From positions 1-37,620 of the forward strand of contig CAWWAC010000016.1 in NCBI GenBank assembly GCA_963934855.1: a DNA stretch of 37,620 nt, in the 5' to 3' direction. The notes beneath the pieces were generated by a model that saw only the letters and a program-made list of their open reading frames with translations, did no database searches and was not told where the DNA came from. The DNA is from MAG-120531 sp963934855. GTDB taxonomy: Bacteria > Bacteroidota > Bacteroidia > Flavobacteriales > Flavobacteriaceae. A program made the translations under genes and the position numbers. Each line of letters begins with the position of its first letter. Position 1 is the stretch's first letter. Shown here piece by piece: positions 1-7,205 of this stretch.

Positions 1-3
1 TTG

Positions 4-74
4 TTGGTCTACTAGGACTCGAACCTAGAATGTCTGTACCAAAAACAGAAGTGTTGCCATTACACCATAGACCA
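4..74 (-). tRNA. tRNA-Gln (anticodon TTG)
   Basis: Read on the minus strand this folds as a 71-base cloverleaf. The acceptor stem pairs TGGTCTA with TAGACCA, and A is the discriminator. The anticodon stem TCTGT/ACAGA closes the loop TTTTGGT, giving anticodon TTG, which reads CAA. The T arm carries the usual GGTTCGAGTCC. The 3' CCA is not encoded, since the next bases read CAA. A well-formed promoter lies just upstream (93-123). Confidence 0.93.
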
Positions 75-92
75 CTAATGTGTAAGAGGCTG

Positions 93-123
93 CAAATTTA
101 ATACAAACTTTCACTTCTACAAA
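93..123 (-). promoter_or_regulatory. Bacteroidota-type promoter of tRNA-Gln
   Basis: On the minus strand TTTG (123-120) is followed by exactly 19 bases and then TAAATTTG (100-93). This matches the Bacteroidota housekeeping sigma consensus TTTG-N19-TAnnTTTG. The tRNA 5' end is about 19 bases beyond the -7 box. The bases after the box are CAGCC, as in the rplM promoter at 12829-12859. Confidence 0.72.
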
Positions 124-220
124 TCTTTTTTGAATATTTCTCTTACTAAAGCTTTAACAATTTAAGACCGCATATGTATATTAATTAGTAATTTCGCTTT
201 TGTTACTAAAAAAATTACGA

Positions 221-3200
221 ATGTTTGCAAGAGATCTTGACCTTTGGGACCGCCGTTTAGGGTGGATATGCTTTTTTATAGCACTTATTACATACGCTTT
301 AACAGTAGAACCTACCGGTAGTTTTTGGGACGCTGGAGAATATATTGCCACTTCTGCCAAGCTGCAAATAGGGCATCCACCAGGAGCACCATTGTTGCAA
401 ATGATTGGAGCATTCTTTGCTATGTTTGCGCCAAATCCTGAACAAGTGGCCAGAATGGTGAACTACGTATCTGGTGTTTCTTCTGCATTTACCATTCTTT
501 TTATGTTTTGGACCATCACAAATTTAGTGAGAAAGCTCATTGGTAAAACCGTTCAGTATAACAACGCCCAGTCTATTGCTATTCTTGGAAGTGGCCTGGT
601 AGGTTCTTTGGCTTTTGCATATTCAGATAGTTTTTGGTTTAACGCAGTAGAGACTGAAGTATATGCCATGGCTAGTTTTATTATGGCATTGTTACTCTGG
701 ATGGGACTTAAATGGACAGATCAGTTAGAGGAAGATAGAGGAGATAAATGGTTGGTGGTGATCTCATTTGTGGTAGGACTCACTTTTGGAATTCAATTTA
801 TGGGCTTTTTAGCCATACCTACTATTGGACTCCTTTACTACTTTAAAAAATATAAAACAACCACTGTTAAAAACTTTTTAGCTGCTAATATACTAGTAGT
901 GGGCTTATTAATGCTAGTTTATAAATTCTCACTTACCTATGTACTAAAAGTATTTGGATGGTCTGAGGTATTTTTTGTAAATACATTTGGTTTGCCTTTT
1001 AATTCCGGGTCTATACTTATGGGTCTTGTTTTTATTGGTTTATTTTATTCCGCCCTCAACTATACCAAATCTAAAAACTTGGTGGGTGCTAATACAGTTG
1101 TACTCTCTGTAATGTTTATGATTTTAGGGTTTTCTAGCTGGCTTATGCTCCCCATTCGTGCCAACGCTGGAGTGATCATTAATGAAAATGACCCTTCAGA
1201 CGCTAGGTCTCTTTTGGCCTACTACAACAGAGAACAATACCCTGGGGTAGACAGCCCTGTTTACGGCGCATATTATTCAAACTCTTTTAGCAGCTCCAGT
1301 ATTGAAAAAGATGACAAGCCTAAATACGAGAAAAATTACAAAACAGGTAAGTACGTTATTGTAAACTATTTTGAAGGAGCGCTACAGGGATCAGACCCTA
1401 AACATATGGGACTTTTACCTAGAATGTGGAGTGAGCAGCATGCAGAAAACTATATGCGTTATTACGGGCCTTTAGAGTTTAGAATTAAAAACGAATACCT
1501 AGACAGTGAGGAACTAAAAACCACTGTTGGACAATTCAAAAATGGCTTGGCAAAAGGAGAAATAGATGAGGCGGCCTACATTTCTTTTCTCAGAGAATTT
1601 AGAGACTATATAGAAGTATTACCCCCTTCAATTATGGACAATCTACGCTATATGTTTGACTTTCAGTTTAACTATATGTACTGGCGTTATTTTATGTGGA
1701 ATTTCACAGGAAAACAAGACGACATTCAAGGACGCTATGACAAACACGGAAATTGGCTAAGCGGGCTGTCATTTTTAGACAGTCCTAGGTTGGGCACTCA
1801 AGAAAATCTTCCTGCAGACATCTTAGATAACAAAGGAAGAAATACCTACTTTTTTCTCCCTTTACTCTTAGGAGTAATTGGAATTTTATTTCAGTTTAAA
1901 AAAGACAAAAAACAATTTTGGGCCCTGTTTGTGTTTTTTATGTTTACGGGACTAGCCATTCAATTTTATACCAACCCTTATATATTTCAGCCCAGAGAAA
2001 GAGATTATTCTTTAGTAGGCTCCTTTTATATATTCGCCCTTTGGATTGGAATAGGAGTGTACGGGCTCTATGAAGAGTTGGGTGCGCTTGTTAAAAAATC
2101 ATGGGTGGCTCCTGTAGTAGTTGCGATGTGCTTTTTAGCAGTGCCTGCACTTATGGGTTTTCAAAACTGGGATGACCATGATAGGTCCAATAAAAAAACA
2201 GCCCAAAGTAGTGCTAAAGCCTATTTAAATTCTACTCAAAAAAACGCCGGGGCTATTTTATTTACCATTGGAGACAATGACACCTTCCCCCTTTGGTACG
2301 CCCAAGAAATTGAGGGCTATAGAACAGACGTAAGGGTAGTAAACACAAGCCTTTTTGCCACAGACTGGTATATTGACCAAATGAAGAGAAAAGCCTATAG
2401 CAGTGATCCTATTCCGTCTCAACTCACGCATGATCTTTATCATTACGGCAATAGAGACGCTATTTATTTTCAAGAAGCCACAGAGAGCAGGTGGGACATA
2501 AAGGATTTTATTAATTGGGTAGGAAGTAATAAGCCTCAGACTAAATTCAAACATTTACTTGGAACCCAAGGCGCAGACCTAAGCCAGTATTCAGAAAGCA
2601 ACTTAGACATTGTCTATTATCCTACTAATAAAATAAGAGTGCCCGTAAACAAGGAAAATGTGCTGGCCAGTGGCCTAGTCAAAGCTAAAGACAGTGCCCT
2701 TATTGTAGATTATATAGATATAGACCTTCCCCGCTCTGCCCTTCCAAAAAATAGGCTTCTGATGTTAGATATTTTGGCCAACAATGACTGGAAACGCCCT
2801 ATTTACTTTTCTGGCGGAAGCTTTGATGCTGGTGAATACATATGGATGAAAGATTACTTGCAATTAGACGGATTGGTATACAAATTAGTTCCCATTAAAA
2901 CCAAATACGAAAATGTTTTTGAAATGGGGCGAATAGATACAGACCTTATGACAGAAATTGTGAAGAGCTGGGAATGGGGTAATTCTGGAGATCCAGACCT
3001 GTATTTAGACCCTCAAACTAGGGTGCAGGGACTCTCTTTTAGAAGCAATATGGCTAGATTGGTAGAGACTCTTATTGCAGAAAATAAACTGTCTTCTGCC
3101 AAAGAAATCATAGACCTCGCCATGAAAAATATCCCTGTAAAAGGTTTTGACTACTATAATTTTGTGGTTCCCTTTTTAGAAGGCTATTACGCTGTTGGAG

Positions 3201-3523
3201 ATAAAAAAAAGGCTAGAAAAATCTATTATGAGCTCAAAACTATTTACCAGCAACACCTCTCCTATTATGTAGCCATGGACTTAGGGGAGCAATTCAATGA
3301 CATACAAAACATTATTGAAAATCTAGAAGGATACAGACGTATTTTAGATGTCTTAAAAGCGGGGGATCTCTCAGATTTGGGAGAAATAGAAAGTGCAGAA
3401 TTTGATTTGTATATGGCTAAATTCTCTCATTTTTATGAAGGCATGGAAGAGCGCGTTCAAAAAGATAATGCCAATCCAGATCTTCCAGCAGAAGGATTAG
3501 AAATAGTACCTCTGGAGAATTAA
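221..3523 (+). CDS. DUF2723 multi-membrane protein (TMEM260-like, putative O-glycosyltransferase)
   Basis: This is a large polytopic membrane protein of the DUF2723 family. Near the N-terminus it has the family's signature loop, FWDAGEY followed by GHPPGAPL, just after the first membrane helix. This resembles the Asp-containing first loop of GT-C glycosyltransferases. Hydrophobic segments cluster in roughly residues 15-330 and 540-660. A long soluble C-terminal part follows, probably periplasmic, whose last 150 residues look helical and TPR-like. DUF2723 is related to eukaryotic TMEM260, an O-mannosyltransferase, so glycosyl transfer at the membrane is likely but the substrate is unknown. I place the start at ATG 221 (1100 residues). 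An in-frame TTG at 200 would add seven residues, but family members start close to the ATG. It stands alone between a leftward tRNA and a convergent thioredoxin-like gene. Confidence 0.85.
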   Translation: MFARDLDLWDRRLGWICFFIALITYALTVEPTGSFWDAGEYIATSAKLQIGHPPGAPLLQMIGAFFAMFAPNPEQVARMVNYVSGVSSAFTILFMFWTITNLVRKLIGKTVQYNNAQSIAILGSGLVGSLAFAYSDSFWFNAVETEVYAMASFIMALLLWMGLKWTDQLEEDRGDKWLVVISFVVGLTFGIQFMGFLAIPTIGLLYYFKKYKTTTVKNFLAANILVVGLLMLVYKFSLTYVLKVFGWSEVFFVNTFGLPFNSGSILMGLVFIGLFYSALNYTKSKNLVGANTVVLSVMFMILGFSSWLMLPIRANAGVIINENDPSDARSLLAYYNREQYPGVDSPVYGAYYSNSFSSSSIEKDDKPKYEKNYKTGKYVIVNYFEGALQGSDPKHMGLLPRMWSEQHAENYMRYYGPLEFRIKNEYLDSEELKTTVGQFKNGLAKGEIDEAAYISFLREFRDYIEVLPPSIMDNLRYMFDFQFNYMYWRYFMWNFTGKQDDIQGRYDKHGNWLSGLSFLDSPRLGTQENLPADILDNKGRNTYFFLPLLLGVIGILFQFKKDKKQFWALFVFFMFTGLAIQFYTNPYIFQPRERDYSLVGSFYIFALWIGIGVYGLYEELGALVKKSWVAPVVVAMCFLAVPALMGFQNWDDHDRSNKKTAQSSAKAYLNSTQKNAGAILFTIGDNDTFPLWYAQEIEGYRTDVRVVNTSLFATDWYIDQMKRKAYSSDPIPSQLTHDLYHYGNRDAIYFQEATESRWDIKDFINWVGSNKPQTKFKHLLGTQGADLSQYSESNLDIVYYPTNKIRVPVNKENVLASGLVKAKDSALIVDYIDIDLPRSALPKNRLLMLDILANNDWKRPIYFSGGSFDAGEYIWMKDYLQLDGLVYKLVPIKTKYENVFEMGRIDTDLMTEIVKSWEWGNSGDPDLYLDPQTRVQGLSFRSNMARLVETLIAENKLSSAKEIIDLAMKNIPVKGFDYYNFVVPFLEGYYAVGDKKKARKIYYELKTIYQQHLSYYVAMDLGEQFNDIQNIIENLEGYRRILDVLKAGDLSDLGEIESAEFDLYMAKFSHFYEGMEERVQKDNANPDLPAEGLEIVPLEN

Positions 3524-3578
3524 AGGATTTGTTTTGCAGCGCTTACTTAAAAATGAATTATAAATTTTGGCATTAATA

Positions 3579-3878
3579 TTAAGAAGTGTATTCGCCAATA
3601 ATCCCCATTAAGGTATTGGCGTCTTGAGCCCCGCTCTGGCGCCATACCATTTCTCCATCCTTATAAATCATAAGGGTAGGAAGGGTAGTTACCCGGAGTG
3701 CTTGAGCAAGGTCTGGGTTCTTTTCAGCGTCTATCCTAATGACTTTTGCCCTGTCTCCAATAGCAGCCGCAACATCTCTGAGCACCTCATGCATAGAAAT
3801 GGAAAGCTCGTCCCAATCTGCATAGAAGTCTATAAGCACTGGAACATTTAAATCTATTAATTCGCCAAATTTAGACAT
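3579..3878 (-). CDS. Thioredoxin-fold protein lacking the CxxC active site
   Basis: This 99-residue protein covers the whole thioredoxin fold: strand PVLIDFYADW, helix, strand KVIRIDAEKN, the cis-proline loop TTLPTLMIY (Pro67), and the terminal KDGEMVWRQSG. It has no signal peptide, so it should be cytosolic. The position normally held by WCGPC reads W22-D23-E24-L25-S26, and the protein has no cysteine at all. It therefore cannot do thiol-disulfide exchange. It may be a binding or chaperone-like module, or the regulatory remnant of a redox paralogue. The frame is intact and the rest of the fold is well preserved, which argues against a decaying pseudogene. It has its own promoter (3901-3929) and converges on the DUF2723 gene. 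Confidence 0.85.
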   Translation of the reverse strand: MSKFGELIDLNVPVLIDFYADWDELSISMHEVLRDVAAAIGDRAKVIRIDAEKNPDLAQALRVTTLPTLMIYKDGEMVWRQSGAQDANTLMGIIGEYTS

Positions 3879-3900
3879 ATCATAGCATCATAAGTAAAAC

Positions 3901-3929
3901 CAAATGTAGTAAAAAAACCTAAAAAACAA
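3901..3929 (-). promoter_or_regulatory. Promoter of the thioredoxin-like gene
   Basis: On the minus strand TTG (3929-3927) is followed by 18 bases and TACATTTG (3908-3901), a good match to the Bacteroidota sigma-70-type consensus. The start codon is 22 bases beyond the box, implying a short 5' leader. Expression is therefore probably independent of the upstream metallophosphoesterase gene, about 50 bases away. Confidence 0.55.
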
Positions 3930-3930
3930 T

Positions 3931-5157
3931 TTATAGAGACTTTTTTAAGGTAATGACTGTGATTTCAGGCCAAATTCCTACCCTGCCCGGGTAGCCTAAG
4001 AAGCCAAAGCCTCTATTCACATTTATATACTGACCAGCAGATTCATAAATTCCAGCCCAGTATTTATAACGCCAAGCTATAGGGCTCCACTTTATCCAAC
4101 CAGGAATTTCAATGCCAAACTGCATACCATGGGTGTGGCCACTAAGAGTGAGGTGAAAATGCAGGGGATGATCTACCACTTCGTACTCCCAGTGAGAAGG
4201 GTCATGAGATAGTAAAATTTTAAAATCTTCATCTAAAACTTGAGACACTGCCTTATTGAGGTCTCCAGCTTTCTTAAAACCTCCTTTTCCCCAATTCTCC
4301 ACTCCCACTAAGGCTATTTTTTGGCCATCTTTCTCCAAATATCTGTGCTCATTTAATAGCAAGTCAAAACCCATTTCTTTTTGAATGATCTTTAACCTAT
4401 CTAAATTAGCCTCTTTGGCTGCTTCAGACTCCCAAGACGTATAGTCTCCGTAGTCATGATTTCCCAAGATAGAAAACTTGCCATCTACAGCCTTTAAGCT
4501 ACCAAAGAGATCTTTCCAAGGTTCCATCTCACTGGCTTTATTGTTTACTAAATCTCCAGTAAAAAGAAGTACATCTGACCCTTGTTGGTTAATAAGGTCT
4601 ATTCCGTAAGAAATTTTTTTAGCATTGTCAAAACTGCCTGAATGGATATCAGATATCTGGGTTATTTTGTAGCCGTCAAAAGCGGCAGGTAAATCTTTAT
4701 AAGCCAACTCATATGAAAGTACCTTGTAACGGTATTTGCCTCTAAACATACCGTACAACAAAGCTCCAAAAGGAATGGCTGCAAGCCCCAATGCCAGCGT
4801 GCTAATAAACTTTCTTCTAGAGGGAAAAACAGCGGGATTCTCCCAATTTAACAGCTTCATTATCCCAGCCCAAAGCAATCTAAACACATCTTCAAACAAC
4901 AAGAAAAAAACCACCCCAATACTAAACAAAAACCAGCTACCCATAAACCCCATAGAATAGGATTTATAGGGAGTTAATATTTTAGAATCTTCTGGAGTAA
5001 GTGTGAATTGAAAAATAAAAAAACCCAAAATAAAAATAGCAGAAACCAAATATAAATTTGCAAAAAGTGGATTTCGAAAAGAAGTTTTAAAGGCCTGAAA
5101 ACAGTACCAGGCAAAACCTAGGTATAGGGCAGTGAAAATAATCCAGCGCATTGACAT
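3931..5157 (-). CDS. Membrane-anchored metallophosphoesterase (YkuE/YaeI-like)
   Basis: A 408-residue protein with an N-terminal membrane part and a C-terminal calcineurin-like phosphoesterase domain. About four hydrophobic helices fill residues 1-145, the last preceded by SRRKF. The catalytic domain shows the ordered metal-binding motifs DIHSGSF, GDLVNN, GNHDYGD, LLSHDP and SGHTHGMQFG, all complete. Related YkuE/YaeI enzymes hydrolyse UDP-2,3-diacylglucosamine or other phosphodiesters at the membrane. The substrate here cannot be read from sequence. ATG 5157 is followed two codons later by another ATG, so the start is uncertain by two residues. It lies between the thioredoxin-like gene and cutC on the same strand. 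Confidence 0.85.
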   Translation of the reverse strand: MSMRWIIFTALYLGFAWYCFQAFKTSFRNPLFANLYLVSAIFILGFFIFQFTLTPEDSKILTPYKSYSMGFMGSWFLFSIGVVFFLLFEDVFRLLWAGIMKLLNWENPAVFPSRRKFISTLALGLAAIPFGALLYGMFRGKYRYKVLSYELAYKDLPAAFDGYKITQISDIHSGSFDNAKKISYGIDLINQQGSDVLLFTGDLVNNKASEMEPWKDLFGSLKAVDGKFSILGNHDYGDYTSWESEAAKEANLDRLKIIQKEMGFDLLLNEHRYLEKDGQKIALVGVENWGKGGFKKAGDLNKAVSQVLDEDFKILLSHDPSHWEYEVVDHPLHFHLTLSGHTHGMQFGIEIPGWIKWSPIAWRYKYWAGIYESAGQYINVNRGFGFLGYPGRVGIWPEITVITLKKSL

Positions 5158-5165
5158 TTTTTTTA

Positions 5166-5173
5166 CAAATATA
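5166..5173 (-). promoter_or_regulatory. Candidate -7 box of the metallophosphoesterase gene
   Basis: A perfect TATATTTG on the minus strand ends 9 bases before the start codon at 5157, implying a nearly leaderless message. No convincing TTTG lies 17-21 bases upstream, so this is only half a promoter match. Confidence 0.33.
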
Positions 5174-5241
5174 AGATAAGTAAATACAGTATAAAGGCTT
5201 CTATATAAGAGATTAATTATAAGGCAGCTTGTCTTTCGAAT

Positions 5242-5967
5242 TTAACCCTTTGCAATCTCTAATAAGTCTTCAATAGTTTTTTGTTGCGTGGTAAACCTAT
5301 GGGTGTCTGAGAGTAAAGCTACACTTGAAAAAGAAACAGGAGGGGTTGTTTTTAAAATGGGAATTGCAGCCACCCCAGACAAATGAACTGCCTTAAAGCC
5401 TGCCTCTTTAAAAACACGCACATTCTGAACATTTACACCGCTGCCTGGCATAAGGGTTATTCCAGTATTTAAAGCCATTAATTCCTTTAGAAGCGGTAGG
5501 CCATCTATAGCTTTAGGAACGCCCCCAGAAGATAGTAGGGTATGCACACCCATAGAGGCTAATTTTTCAATAGTTGCTAAGGGGTTTTGGATCCAATCAA
5601 AGGCCCTGTGAAAAGTGAAGGAATCTTTTGTAGCAGCACACACCAATTCCTTCGTCCGTACTTCGTCCAATTCATTTTGTGCAGTGAGCACACCGCTCAC
5701 CACACCTTCAAAACCCAAATTCTTACAGTGTTCTATGTCTTTAAGAAGGCTACTAAACTCAGACGCGCTATAAGTAAAATCTCCTTCTCTGGGTCTAATA
5801 AGCACCCTAGTAGGCGTGTGAATAAGTGCCATGTATTCTTCCAAAACACCCCACGAAGGAGTAAGCCCCCCCAGCGCAAGTCCAGTACAAAATTCAATCC
5901 TTTGAGCACCAGCTGCTTGGGCTGCCTCCGCAGATGCTATGGAATTACAGCAAACTTCTACTATCAT
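5242..5967 (-). CDS. cutC: CutC family protein (copper homeostasis protein CutC)
   Basis: A 241-residue TIM-barrel protein of the CutC family. Recognisable blocks are EVCCNSI at the N-terminus, AGAQRIEFC, LGGLTPSWG, VLIRPREGDF, GFEGVVSGVL, FHRAFDW, LLSSGG and MPGSGVN. The family was first linked to copper tolerance in E. coli, but a direct copper role is disputed and the enzymatic activity is not established. It should be cytosolic. I choose ATG 5967 rather than GTG 5973, because the GTG shares its first base with a TATATTTG promoter box (5973-5980). The upstream gene is divergent. Confidence 0.88.
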   Translation of the reverse strand: MIVEVCCNSIASAEAAQAAGAQRIEFCTGLALGGLTPSWGVLEEYMALIHTPTRVLIRPREGDFTYSASEFSSLLKDIEHCKNLGFEGVVSGVLTAQNELDEVRTKELVCAATKDSFTFHRAFDWIQNPLATIEKLASMGVHTLLSSGGVPKAIDGLPLLKELMALNTGITLMPGSGVNVQNVRVFKEAGFKAVHLSGVAAIPILKTTPPVSFSSVALLSDTHRFTTQQKTIEDLLEIAKG

Positions 5968-5972
5968 ATTCA

Positions 5973-5980
5973 CAAATATA
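5973..5980 (-). promoter_or_regulatory. Candidate -7 box of cutC
   Basis: TATATTTG on the minus strand is a perfect Bacteroidota -7 element ending only six bases before ATG 5967. Transcription would begin at or very near the ATG, giving a leaderless message. The -33 element is not clear. Confidence 0.35.
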
Positions 5981-6031
5981 AGGGAAAGGTTTCCATTTAA
6001 ATCTGTATTTTTATCAATCTAATACACACCC

Positions 6032-6163
6032 ATGAGATACTTCTTTATCATACTAGGTTGCGCAGCCTTTATAGGTCTTATTAAATATTGGATCCCCATG
6101 ATAGACGCAATTATTGCTGGTATTGAAAAAGTAGGACGGGCCCTTATTAAGAAAAAAAAATAA
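6032..6163 (+). CDS. Small 43-residue membrane peptide, unknown
   Basis: A short ATG-initiated frame encoding one hydrophobic helix (from MRYFFIILG to about residue 20) followed by an amphipathic stretch and a lysine-rich end, LIKKKK. The C-terminal positive charge suggests a single-span or membrane-surface peptide with its tail in the cytosol. It lies 25 bases before the glycosylasparaginase gene on the same strand and could be the first cistron of that unit. I do not recognise a family. Support is its composition, its position and its fit between two genes. Conservation was not tested. Confidence 0.5.
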   Translation: MRYFFIILGCAAFIGLIKYWIPMIDAIIAGIEKVGRALIKKKK

Positions 6164-6188
6164 ACCAACCACCTCATTCACCCAACAA

Positions 6189-7187
6189 ATGCAAAGAAGA
6201 AAATTCATTCAAAAAGCTGGGCTTAGTGTCACCGCCCTAGCTGCTGTTCCTTTATTGGCACAAGAAATAAAAACTGCCCACCAAAACACCCACAAGCCAT
6301 TCCATTTAACCGCTAAAAACACAATAGCTCCTCTGACTATTTGCACTTGGAATTTTCACAATGCAACTTCCAAATCTTGGGAAATACTAAAAGCCGGAGG
6401 TAGCGCCTTAGACGCCGTAGAGCAAGGGGTTATGATAGAAGAATCTGATCTGAGTAACCAAACTGTAGGAAAAGGAGGCCGTCCAGATAGAGATGGCCAT
6501 GTCACCTTAGATGCCTGTATCATGGACCCAAAAGGGAATTGCGGCGCGGTTATTTATCTAAAAAATATTGCCCACCCCATTCAAGTGGCCAGAAAGGTCA
6601 TGGAAGAAACCCCACATGTCATGCTAGCAGGAGAGGGCGCAGAGCAATTTGCTTATGAAATGGGTTTTAAAAAAGACATTCTACTCACCCCGCAATCCAA
6701 ATCAGAATGGGAAGCTTGGAAGGTCACTTCAAAATACAGCCCTATCATAAATATAGAAAATCACGACACCATTGGCATGCTAGCCATAGATAAAAACGGA
6801 GATATCTCTGGTGCCTGCACCACCTCTGGAATGGCCTATAAAATGGCTGGCCGTGTGGGAGACTCCCCACTCATTGGCGCAGGCTTATTTGTAGACAATG
6901 AAATTGGAGCAGCCACAGCTACAGGAGTGGGAGAAGAAGTGGTAAAAACTGTGGGGAGTTTTCTAATTGTAGAACTCATGCGCCAAGGAATGAGCCCACA
7001 AGAGGCCTGTGAAGAAGCCGTTATGCGCATAGTTAAAAAGAACCCCTCTTACTCAGATTTTCAAGTAGGCTTTATTGCCTTAAACAAAAAAGGAGATACA
7101 GGTGCCTATTGTATTCAACCTGGCTTCTCCTATAGTTATTATGCCAGCAGCGGCCAAGAAAATAGACCAGCTACCTCTTATATTTAA
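6189..7187 (+). CDS. Exported N4-(beta-N-acetylglucosaminyl)-L-asparaginase (glycosylasparaginase)
   Basis: An Ntn-hydrolase precursor of 332 residues that cleaves the GlcNAc-asparagine bond of N-linked glycan remnants. The autoproteolysis site is clear: N-H-D193-T194-I-G-M, where Thr194 becomes the N-terminal nucleophile of the beta chain. The substrate-binding motifs GRVGDSPLIGAG and ATGVGEEV follow in the usual order. The N-terminus reads MQRRKFIQKAG followed by a hydrophobic stretch ending near PLLAQ, which resembles a twin-arginine signal peptide. Export to the periplasm fits the known exported homologue of Elizabethkingia meningoseptica. It lies 18 bases upstream of polA, but no functional link between the two is evident. 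Confidence 0.9.
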   Translation: MQRRKFIQKAGLSVTALAAVPLLAQEIKTAHQNTHKPFHLTAKNTIAPLTICTWNFHNATSKSWEILKAGGSALDAVEQGVMIEESDLSNQTVGKGGRPDRDGHVTLDACIMDPKGNCGAVIYLKNIAHPIQVARKVMEETPHVMLAGEGAEQFAYEMGFKKDILLTPQSKSEWEAWKVTSKYSPIINIENHDTIGMLAIDKNGDISGACTTSGMAYKMAGRVGDSPLIGAGLFVDNEIGAATATGVGEEVVKTVGSFLIVELMRQGMSPQEACEEAVMRIVKKNPSYSDFQVGFIALNKKGDTGAYCIQPGFSYSYYASSGQENRPATSYI

Positions 7188-7205
7188 ATCTTACTACCTA
7201 TTACA

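Noticed and set aside
200..220. TTG start seven codons upstream of the DUF2723 ATG
   Set aside because: ATG 221 agrees with family N-termini, and the added residues contribute nothing recognisable.
3579..3878. Thioredoxin-like gene as a pseudogene
   Set aside because: The frame is complete, the rest of the fold is conserved and a promoter is present, so loss of cysteines alone is not decay.
4736..4960. Plus-strand frame over the metallophosphoesterase gene
   Set aside because: It is antisense to a clear gene and has no recognisable domain or promoter.
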